Shown here one piece after another: positions 1-10,500 of a DNA stretch of 64,000 nucleotides. The notes under the pieces were generated by a model. The model was not told where the DNA came from. It saw only the letters and a list, made by a program, of their open reading frames with translations, and did not search any database. The position numbers and the translations under genes are program-made. Where the stretch lies: assembly GCA_947568835.1 (NCBI GenBank), contig OX387608.1:10702001-10766000 (forward strand), in the 5' to 3' direction. Source of the DNA: Protonemura montana (Eukaryota > Arthropoda > Insecta > Plecoptera > Nemouridae). How positions within the stretch are numbered: position 1 is the first letter of the stretch; the number at the start of each line of letters is the position of its first letter.

Positions 1-1178
1 AACGACTGGTAGCGTCTCTACTGAAAAATCATGTTCTCTCGTTGAACGGAGTATTGATGCAGCAACAAAATTCAAACTCTAATATTTTTTTAAGTTATTT
101 CTAGGCGCGATAGTGTCAGCGCGGAAAGTTCGCAGATGATTTGACGGAGGATACGAACCAGTAAATTGCTCTCACTATCTCTTCTAACAAAACTGTAACG
201 TTTGAGTGCAAGGCAGAGAAAACGGATCACAAAAGCTTTTATCGTCTCCCATTTTCAACAGTATCTATTATTCGTTGGTGCTCAAAAAAAAAATCTTGAT
301 CCTCAAATCATGACACACATTATAATAAATTTAAATCCTATGGAGACATTAGTTTTATCGCTTTTCACAAGTCCGTGTAATTTAACGATAGCCATAGGCT
401 CAAAAGCATCGTTATTTAAAGTGGTAGGTTGTTAAATTCGGTATCAAATGACCTATCGGTAGGTCCTAAACCCCGGAAAATGAGATCTCCAGCTATTTAT
501 AACCTAACAAACTTCGCTTGGATTTCCATGCGATTCAGCTTGAAATAAGTTTGTATTAGCAATGGCACGCTACGTGGGACTTGAAGATATTAGGGAACAA
601 TTTCAAACATTTTGCGGTGCGAAGTGGAGAGAAGAGTGACTAAACCGCGAGACCGTGCTGCAGATGTCTAAATTGTGCCCAAGTGCTCGCAACTACATGG
701 AGAAGGTGTAATCCATCATACGGGAAAGTGCTGGAAAGCGGAAAAACGAGTAAATTGGAACGTTCTCTCACCCCGTTTCACGGAGTCTTAGAATAGCACA
801 CACCGGTCATATATATAGTAATTCGTAGAGAGCGAATCAAGTATTGACTTATGACCCACTTGAATATTAAACGCAGTAGGCTGATTTATTTGCCTAGAAG
901 TTAAAAAAAAAAAAACCATTCGAAATTTTACTGAATAAAAAACGTTGCTTTATGGCTTGTGCATTTTTGGTAGTTAAATTTCGAGCTGTCATTTTTTACT
1001 TTCATCTCGACATAATTCAGGTGGAGTAAACACACGAGCTTCTGAAAATGGTAAATGCATAATTTCTTTACGTTTGCGATGGCAAATTTGTAAGGGTTAT
1101 TACACTTTGTAACGTCTGCACGGAATGAACATTGAAAGACTTAAAAATTATTATTAGAACATCATTTACTCATCCGAA

Positions 1179-1510
1179 CGGTTTGGCGTGTTGGAAACAC
1201 CGGATCTCGTGAGGTCACCGAAGTTAAGAGAGACTGCGCTGTATCAGTTATTAGAAAGGTGGTCATCATAAAAATGACTAGTTCTCTTTGGCAGACAGGT
1301 TGGAGGTATGATAGTTAGTAGATAAAAGTCACATTGTTTATCAACCTCTCGATAGAATTGATTTTTTGGAGGAATTCTGTTTTTTGCATTGTACCGTCAT
1401 TTGTGAGGTACTTTAAGCCAGTGGTCCCCTTGGTACTTATCGACAAGCGAAAACTACATGCCGTCACCGGGTTTCCTGCCACCTTTTCGACTAGGTTAGG
1501 TCTAGCTTAA
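1179..1510 (+). mobile_element. 5S-rRNA-derived SINE, copy 1
   Basis: The head matches the 3' half-core of eukaryotic 5S rRNA: CACCGGATCTCGTGAGGTCA followed by CCGAAGTTAAG, then a decayed GGATGGGTGACC region (GGTGGTCATCA). The body includes the family signature TTGGAGGTATGATAGTTAGT and TTATCAACCTC. It is diverged relative to the copies at 46143 and 54078 and has no clear target-site duplication. Confidence 0.7.
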
Positions 1511-2654
1511 TATTTTCTCGGGGCTGAAACGAGATAGTTACTTTTTGAATAACCTCTTAATGCATAGCTATATATAGAACGTAAAAAAGTGCCAAAATTT
1601 AACTGTTGGAGGTAATCACCCATTTAAGAAGTTTTCCGGTAGTTTGCACACAGGCACTCTTACAAAATAACCACTGTTCTCTCCAAGCTTTTCCCCAAAC
1701 ATGTGTCCCAAACATGTGTTCCAAACATGTGTTCTGGAGGCCGTCGATTTGTTCCAGTATTCTTTCCAAATCTTTTCTTTGTTACAATCAGATGTTTGGC
1801 CAAGCTGTTGCAACTAAAGTGCCACTTCACTTCGGAGTTTCTTTATCGAGTTGTTGCACAGTTCATGAGAGAGATCCTGTTTACATCTCCGCTGACCAAA
1901 AAAAATATTCCTTATTTTCTAGGCTGTTTTAGATGATGATAATTACTTTGGCACATAACAGTAATAATAATATGGTTCGATAGCTTGGGATCAAGTTTAC
2001 TGACAGCTTACCTATAAATTCATATTATGCAATTGATTGTAACAGCCAATAAAAATAATTTCTTTGCAACTTTTTACCTAGTTATATTTTTATCTCTGAT
2101 ATAAATCAATTTGTAGTTTTAATTTATTGAAAAATGTTAAAATTCTTACGAAGGGCGAATCATCAGTTTGCTTATATTTCATATTCACTTAACAAGAAAT
2201 CAGGTTAACAATCAGCAGACAAAAATACATCGATTACATTTTTCATCTCATAAGATTGTTTCCAGAAGTAATGAGCACCTTCCTGACGTCGATCCTTTAT
2301 TTCCCAACCAACATTACCAATATCAGGTGCTTGGTCTGTTAGCCATGAAATTAATTCCAGACGCACATGTGCCTAGACGTCGATCAGCTGACAACGCCGC
2401 GACGCTGCCGACGTCGATAGAGTGGAGGCTTAAGATTCCAGATTGTCCTTTGAGCTTCAGTGATTAAGTCGAGTCATGGTATAACCTACCGAAGCTCGAG
2501 TAACCCTAAATCGACATTAATTACATCCCCAATTTACTTGAATAAAGTCTACGTAATCCTCATCGGAAAGGATAAAACTGCTTCAAAAATCGCAAAAATC
2601 ACAAAGTTACTATTAGGTTTTAATGGAGAATGTAATTAAAACTGATTGCTTGAT

Positions 2655-2716
2655 TTCTTGAGTTTAACGACGCACTGTTTTGGCAACGGACTCTGTTGCC
2701 CTGGTCTTACGACTCT
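2655..2716 (-). mobile_element. SINE 3' tail fragment
   Basis: TTTAACGACGCACTGTTTT, GGCAACGG and TGCCCTGGTCTTA are the reverse complement of the 3' tail seen in the SINE copies at 48719 and 63272. Only about 60 bp of tail is present; head and body are absent. Confidence 0.55.
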
Positions 2717-2989
2717 ATTATAACGTAAACTTCGAATCATCTGTCTCTACCTGACTTGATAAAATTCTAAAAGCAATTGTCAAATATATTCGCTTTCTTA
2801 AAAACCTATCAACCATTGAAACTGGCAAAATTTTCCTTTAGGATTACGGCAATCCTACCCATAAAACTGAACTAGACCCACGCACCATTACGCAATAAAG
2901 CATCATGAAAAAGCACACCATCCAAAAACCAAGTCATCATCGCACCGTTCAATACCACCTCGGTACCCCTCCGAAAAAGAAACGATCAA

Positions 2990-3345
2990 AATAAAACGAT
3001 CAAATCCCAAATTGTTTATCCATACCCCGGTGCATGCACCAAACTCTGTGCATTTTCCCCTTGACTAAAGCGTCGCTAGCTTTTCGACATTGCCTAGCAT
3101 CCCCTACCCAGCACCGCGAATCGCGTACAGCTATGTTGCCTGGGCTGGTGATCGCCATGGCAACCGGTATGAGCATCGTGCTGAGCATGCGCAGAGGGTG
3201 CGGAAAATCGCTGGATGCTGAGAGGTATTCTGGGCAAAGGCGCGACTCGAAAGGGTTCGCTCGTGGCAGCGTCGGGTGACTGGGGTTGATATTCCGGGGC
3301 GTCGTGGACACGACGGTTTGGCACACGGCACTCAAGACCAACCGT
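2990..3345 (+). promoter_or_regulatory. GC/CpG-rich candidate promoter of Nmdar2
   Basis: This block is clearly richer in G+C and CpG than the AT-rich DNA around it and lies about 0.9-1.2 kb upstream of the start codon in the sense direction. It contains an NRF1/Ewg-type core GCATGCGCA at 3185-3193 and an RFX-like half site ATGGCAAC near 3158-3165. A TCAGT initiator-like pentamer sits just downstream at 3364-3368, followed by a poly(A) tract. No TATA box was found in a convincing place. Small open frames on both strands here look like by-products of GC content. Confidence 0.35.
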
Positions 3346-4175
3346 TAAAATTCACACAGTGTATCAGTGAAAATCGGACAGTGACTCAAAAAAAAAAAAA
3401 AAACGGGGGTAGTGAATTTTATAATTTTTAATCGGGACATACGGTCAGTGCTCCCTACTCGTGCGTGTGAGCGTGTGTGTGTGTGAGCGTGTGTTTTCTT
3501 CCTTAAGAACGGCGACGGATGTTTTATTTTCGAAACGGGGTCATCGTTTCCGGGGCGCACAGTGTTTTCGTTTGGGGTCACGAGTGTCCGGATCATGTGA
3601 GATGGAAATAAAAACCGGTTGCGATGTAAACTTTTCGGCTTCGGGTTAATTACAAATGGCGTGAGAATCTGATTAAAACAAATGCCTCTCTCGCGCCGTA
3701 GATGCGGACTGGCGTAACGAGCACAGACCACAATGTGTGAACGTGGTTAGAATCTATTTAAATATGGCATAGTCGACGAAATTCGACTTCACTGGTTCTT
3801 CTTCTTCTTCTCCTAAAGTAAACAACGCGTGTCTTTCCATCTCTTTTGCTATCTTCTCTTCGTGTTCGGTTTTTATTAAATTAAACTATATATCATATTG
3901 AATTTGGCTCTCTTATCCTGTCGAATAATCAATCGATCAAAGCTTCACTTAATCACATTTCCTGTTCATCAAGTCCCGACGGGCACCCCATCGGCACCAA
4001 GAGGGTGGCAACGAGGTGGAAATCCAATCACCTCGCGAATCAAGCCGGAAAAAACTCAAGCAAAAAAGAAAGAAAAAAAAAACACCATCTTAACGGTCGC
4101 TTTTTTCACTGACACATATTCTTTTTTTTTTAACAAATGTTTAATTATTTTCCTCGAGCTTCTTTCACCGCTAAG
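3346..4175 (+). other. Putative 5' UTR / first-exon leader of Nmdar2
   Basis: Region between the candidate promoter and the start codon. It holds a poly(A) run near 3389-3402, a (GT)n-like stretch at 3466-3492 and polypyrimidine tracts (CTTCTTCTT near 3798-3812). Several upstream ATGs are present, for example near 3520 and 3600, so either translation is restrained by upstream frames or part of this region is an unrecognised 5' intron. No coding potential related to the receptor was seen. Confidence 0.3.
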
Positions 4176-4536
4176 ATGCGGTCGTTTGTGATGCTGGTCG
4201 TCATGACTACGGCTCTGGGTGTGTCAGGCGAGGTGGCGGAAAGCGGCAGAGATATGACGGGGGTCGACTTTGGCGGCGGCGGCGGGGGCGGCGAACAGGG
4301 AGTCGAGATCGCGAGCCCCCTGTCCATGAGCGAACGTAACAAACCAGAATTGACAATCGGACTGATTTTACCTCACACCAGTTTCGGCGTGCGCGATTAT
4401 CTGCGTGCTATTAACAATGCCGTGTCGGCGTTGTCGCGATCGCGGGGTAGAAAACTGGTCGTCTACACGCAGAAATACCGTTTCACTCAGAAGCAGGTGT
4501 ACAGCACCATGATGAAGCTGACTCCCAGTCCAACAG
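4176..4536 (+). CDS. Nmdar2: Nmdar2 exon 1: signal peptide and start of amino-terminal domain
   Basis: The Met at 4176 is preferred: it opens a good signal peptide ([18 protein letters not shown], cleavage near G18/E19) and has A at -3. An in-frame Met at 4137 adds 13 residues, has C at -3 and would bury the signal sequence. A run of seven glycines follows (about residues 34-40, bases 4275-4295). The mature domain begins at [20 protein letters not shown], the first strand and helix of the periplasmic-binding-like fold. The donor is CAG|GTAGGA at 4537, phase 1. Reading past the donor meets a stop at 4638, which supports splicing. The Gly run and adjacent acidic linker look poorly conserved. 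Confidence 0.88.
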
Positions 4537-7500
4537 GTAGGAAGTGGTGTGTCGTCTGTTTAACCGTACAGGGCGACGACAGGGTTAATATTTCAGTGGA
4601 TTGTTTTGGGGGAATGGCATCACGTTTGTGTGCTCCCTGAAACTTGCCTCCTGAGACTCTAAGGGCTTAATTGTGTTACATAACTTTGTATAATGATAAT
4701 TTAATTTGTTACGGATGGGCTCTTAGCTGTCGGGTCTCGATGGATGCATTTGTTGTTTTTTTTTTAATGCTGGCTTGGCGCCTCCACCATGGCACCTCCA
4801 TCATGGTAACCGCCGTTAGTAAGCTTTTGGTTTCGGTGAAATCACAAAAACAAGCTTTTATGTGGGAATTGTGACCTTTGCTTTTTGATGATATTCCAAC
4901 TTTAACACCAGTTTTCACAAAAACTATTCCCAAATTGAGTAAACCATAGCAATAGCAACCTAACATTTTAACAAAAATCTAGCTTGTATTTTTTTGAGTA
5001 GCCAAGTCAATTATCTATTAAAATTCAGCTTCTCATATTCACTGCTAAAATGAGTTTATTGTCATGTGCCACAAGTGGCTTTGACTACAATTAGAATATT
5101 TTATTAAATTTCTGCTTAATTTTAGACCCATTCACGTTTTTCAAAGCTTCAGCGCTTATTGAGCATACTTTCGGGTTTCCTAGAAGGGAAACAGGAAAAT
5201 TTCATGGTTTGGTTTAATAAATTCTTCGTCAATAACTGCTAGCAATCTTTTATAATTTACTTTTCTGAGGCCCGGTATTACAATATTGTTCAACTCATAG
5301 TTAAGCTTCTAACTGACAGAAACAGCTGACTTTCACTGCTTGTGGTTGGTTGTTGCTATGGCAATTAATTGAACTCCCACTTCATCTGGGGGCTTTCATA
5401 ATCGGCCTAAAAATAGATGATCACAAGAGCAAGGAAAAAATACGAAAGATATTAGTCAGGAGCAAGACGAACAATCACCAGATTTTAAATAAAGATTCGC
5501 GAAATCTCCTGATCGCTTTTATTTTTGGGAATGAAACTCCAGATAGATCCTACCGGCGAGGTCCGGTTTTACCAAGATCTCGCATTCTAGTTGAAGTGTT
5601 AGTTGAAACTATTACCATGACGACGTCCAATCACATGCATTGAAATTCAGATGTTTTTGTGGGTTAGATATCCAACTTATAGTTGAACATTTTGGTACAA
5701 CCCGTCCTAACGAACCCTTGACGTTTGATCAACTGCTTGTCGAGGCGCCGAACAAGAACACGATACGTGGATTTGTAGGGAATGCTCAATTATGTTCTGA
5801 AGGGAGCTCTGTCTAGGGATTAGGAACCTCGGAGCGCCGAGGATCACATGAGTTGATATAACGCAGTTTAGCTATTGGGGTAAATGGTGACCTAATAAAA
5901 GTTATCTACGAAATAAAACTTTTTAGCATCATCACTGAGCACAAAATATTCACAACTTGTTATGTTTTGTTCGCTAACTTTAGTATTAATATCTCGTTTA
6001 AAAAAACTAACGAGATTAACGTTATTTTTTTTATGTAAATAATGCATGCAAACGTTTACTTCACGTACTTTAGGTAACGCATGGTAATTAACAATTAAAA
6101 TAAAATCACACATGCTCAAAACAAGTTAAATAAAACTGTGCTATGTAGAGTCTTTTTCAATTGGGGTGAAATAATGATTGCCGAAACATTTTTTCTGCAC
6201 GTACCTACGTATCTGCCCCAAAACAAATTAACAAAAGAGGCTAAAAAAAAGCAAAAAAAAAAAAAAAAAAAACACATTTCAATTTGTTTTTCGACCAAAA
6301 TTACTTGTTACCGTTCATTTCAATCAATAGCTTCTCTCATCTGAAAGTAAAAAAACTGTTCCAATGTCGAAAAAAACAATGAAAAATCGTCGTAGATGTC
6401 CAACAAATTCTGAGTTTTTTTTTCTGGCTATTCAGCTCTAAAGAGCGTTGTACCGTCTCCAAACGCACCCCCTCCACTACCCCCACCGGGCCTGCAATCT
6501 AATAACTCCATCGGATGTTCGCTCTGTAGCTAAGTGCTTGAAAGTGTACTCGATAAAAGGAAGTAGTCAGAATGAATCAACACACTATCCGGAAACGTTG
6601 GTGTTTTCGGCAAGCGCCGGGCCAGGGTATGGCTTGGTGCCAGAACACTAGACAAAACAACCCCTTGGCGTTGGATAGGTGACAATAAGAGTGGAGCGAA
6701 AAGGTGGGCGGTTCTAGCGACGGCGAGCGCTGAGGGTGGCAGCAACGGCGCAACGGAAAACCGACGAAAAATTGTTTTTAGTGAAATTGTGCGAAATTTT
6801 GAGATGTGTTTCCTGGAAGTCAGAAACAATTTGCGGTTAGGAAATTGGCGTCGTGGTAAATGAGCCGAAGGTAGTTTTTTTATTTTGTTATCTTTTTTCA
6901 ATTTTGTGAAAAGTTTGGGTACGTCCCCAATTAAATAATAATCAATAAAACAATTGTTACTCACATATATATTGATAGTTAATTACAGAGTAAAATACGT
7001 TCGATTACAACATGGCGGCCGGTGCTGACGAACCGTCACTTGGCGCTCGAGTTTTTACGAAGTTAAAGTGTAATAAATGCCATAAAAATGTATCCAAAGG
7101 ATATCAATGTGCTAATTGCAACAAGGGCTTTCACCTAAGCTGTGTTGACCGTGAAGATCTGATTAATATTGGCTCAATTGACGACATAGAAAAGTGGACC
7201 TGTGCCGCGTGTGTTGCGAGCAACGCAAACGTCGACAAGATGGGCGGTCAACCCGACGGTATGTACTGCAACACAATACAAGGGGAAATGGATCGCCTAC
7301 TGAAGGAAAATGGAATCCTGAACAAACTAGTCACAAGTCTGGAAGAAGCAATGAAACTAAAAGATGAGAAAATATCATGGCTGGAAAAATCTATCAAGTC
7401 ACCAGAAGCTGAACTAGCAACCACGTACGCTGCAATCACGAAACCAAAGAAATCGGAGACCGTCTTCATTAAACAAAAAGAAGAAGCTAACAGCAAAAAA

Positions 7501-10500
7501 CTGGATCTCACAGAAATAACCAAGGTAGTAAACCCAACAAGACATCAAATTGGGATCGAGCGTATTACACAAAAGAAAAACGGTGACGTGATAATCAATT
7601 GCTCAAATAAACTATCGGCCGCAAATTTAGTGAAAGAAGTCGACAACGTGCTGGGAGACACTTATCAAACCGGAATCGCCCTCAAATTCAAACCCAGGTT
7701 GAAAATAGTGAATCTGGAGGTGAACGACATGGACGACATCAAAATCTGCGAAGCCATCACTACGCAAAACAACCTGCGCAAAGATGACCCCAAGTTTGAC
7801 CTGAAAATCATCACCACCATTAAGAAAACATCAGGCTCATGTGTAATCATCGAAGTGGACCCACAATCGCGGAAAACGCTCATGCAAGAAGGAAAGATAA
7901 ACATTGGATGGCGCCGGTACAAGATCTATGATCATTTGCATGTTATTCAATGTTTTAACTGCTTAGGCTTCAACCACTTAGCCAAAAATTGTGACAGAAA
8001 GAAGAGTTGTAGTAAGTGTGGTGACGAACACAACGAAACGGATTGTAAAAATGATCTCAAGTGCGTGAACTGTGCGCGATCCCAGGACAAAATCCACTCT
8101 AAGTGGGACCACGACGCAAGAAGTTGGAAATGCCCGAGTTATAAGAAGAAATTAGAAGCCCTGAAATCAAGAGTTGAGTACGAGACGATTTCGTAGCAAC
8201 GACAGAACAATGATGATACCGAATATCAACAACAGCCCGCTTCGCATCCAACTATTATACATGGTAATACTCAATGCACTAGTAACAATATAGGCAGGCT
8301 AGAAACAGCACCAGTTAAAAATCCATCTGCTATCGTATATAGGAGCGTACTTAGCTTAATGCACATGAATGTACAGTGTATCAAAAACAAAATTAATATC
8401 ATAGAAGGTATTTTAGAAAACAGGAAACCTGATTACTTATGTATAACAGAGCACTGGCTCAAGCAGCAAGAAACTGACTTCTGTTGTATAAAAGGCTACT
8501 CCATGGCATCAGCTTTTTGCCGTCAAACTTATAAGAATGGCGGCGCAATGATCTTATGCAAAGAGACCATCAAATTTAAAGAGTTACAGAACATAAGCAA
8601 ACTGAGCCAGGAAAAACATTGTGAACTCGCTGCCCTTGAGGGCAATGAGCCTAATGGTAAACACTTTGTACTGTGTATATATAGGTCACCGGCAGGAGAT
8701 ATAAAAATATTTATTGAAATTTTATCCACAGTGTTAGATTTAATTACTAATAGAACAGGTACCATCACAGTATGTGGGGACTTCAATATCGATTTTAATG
8801 CCAAAACATCAAACACAGAGAAAGATGATATTATAAATATATTTGCAACCTTTAACTTAAAACTATGTATAAAAGATTCGACAAGAGTGACCCAAACCAC
8901 AAGTACATGCATTGACAACATCTTCACTGACAACGACAACATCTTTAGAATAGAAAACATAAATCTGCATGTAGCAGACCACCACACACAAATAGTTTTA
9001 TGGAATAGCGAGAGGCCACCCGAAGAAGCACCAATTGTAACAAAACGTATATTTAACACAAAAAACAGGGAGCTCTTTAAAGCACTCATAAGGGAGGAAA
9101 GTTGGACTACCGTCTACCAACACGGAAAAGTAGATGATATGTTTGAAGAATTTACGGAAATTTTCAACAAGTATTTTAATAAAGCATTCCCACTAGGTCT
9201 ACACAAAATAAAACCTAAATTGGGAAATGGGCCAAAGAGACCATGGTATACACCAGAACTGCAAACACTAGCAAACAACGTACAATCAGACTATAACTAC
9301 TCAAAAATAAGTGAGGTAGGTAACAGAAAATATCAAGACTCCAAACGGAAATACAGACAAGCATGTAAGAAAGCAGAAAGAACCCATAATAACAACATAG
9401 TAACCAATGCACCGAACAAATGCAAAGCTGCATGGCATATAATAAATTCAAAAATAAATAGCAAGGGCAACGCTAGGAAGGATATCTCGCTAAAGATTAA
9501 GGAAACTGAAATAACATCACATCAGGAAATTGCAGAATTATTCAATATCTATTTCGATAAAACCGTAAACGACCTGACAAAAAACTTGACGAAAGAGAAA
9601 TTACAGGAAGTTAAAGGTAGCAAACTTTGTAATAAAGTAATATTCCTTAAGCCAATTGAAGCAAAAGAATTTCTAGAAATAATCAACAAAATAGGCAAAA
9701 AACGATCAACCGGTTATGATGACATACCTGGCAACATCGTCAAAAGCATAGGTACAAACATAATGGGACCGCTCTCACACATTATTAATGCATCATTCAC
9801 GGAAGGATGCTTCCCAACCAAATTGAAAGAGGCAAAAATCATTCCCATATATAAAAAGGGGGACAATGAGGAAATCGGTAATTATAGGCCAATAGCCTTA
9901 CTCTCCACTTTTGCCAAAATATTTGAAACTGCGATGTATAAAAGGCTGGAAAATTTTACCACTCAATATGAGCTGCTAAGTAGTAACCAACATGGATTTA
10001 CAAGAGGAAAATCCACAACGACGGCGGTAGCAGGATTTGTAAATAACATACTAGAAGCACGTGACAACCACAAACCAGCGATTGGAATATTTTATGACTT
10101 TAAAAAAGCATTCGATTTAATCTCCCACAGGCGGCTGATTTCAAAACTAGAAAAGCTTGGGATAGCTGGGATAGGAAACAAATGGATAGAATCATACTTA
10201 AAAAATAGAAGACAATCGGTACATATATACAGTAATGGAAGAACTTACATATCTCAAGAAACTACAACTAACATCGGAATCCCCCAGGGGTCGGTTTTAT
10301 CGCCTTTGCTGTTCATTTTATTTACAAATGACCTTCCCGAAAGTGTAGAACAGGGAGAACTGACACTCTTCGCGGACGACACCACTCACTTTCTATCTAA
10401 CCCGGACCAGAGAATCTTAATAGAACAAGCAAACAAGGCAGTAAGCGCTCTAGATAATTGGTGCAACCAAAATGACATCTTCTTGAATGACGCGAAAACA

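Larger units (their letters stand above)
1..2990. other. Upstream non-coding DNA
   Basis: AT-rich sequence with no open frame I can defend. It contains a 5S-derived SINE (1179-1510), a 13-bp triplication CCCAAACATGTGT (about 1694-1733), and a minus-strand SINE tail fragment (about 2655-2715). A 25-codon ATG frame at 562 and the short frames near 1606-1936 and 2168-2467 have no recognisable similarity. Confidence 0.5.
4537..6440. other. Intron 1, 5' part
   Basis: AT-rich intronic DNA. Apart from two family B MITEs (5268-5408, 5559-5712) and a poly(A) run near 6256-6273, I see no feature. Small open frames here are not supported by any recognisable motif. Confidence 0.5.

Noticed and set aside
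562-640. ATG frame reading MARYVGLEDIREQF and following codons
   Set aside because: Only 25 codons before a stop and no recognisable family; too short to call a gene or pseudogene.
4137-4175. Upstream in-frame Met of Nmdar2 as the start codon
   Set aside because: It would put 13 residues before an otherwise good signal peptide and has a weaker start context (C at -3) than the Met at 4176; not excluded.
8529-9451. Minus-strand open frames of 186 and 78 codons opposite the LINE
   Set aside because: They lie antisense to the intact ORF2 and are shadows of its codon use; no independent motif.
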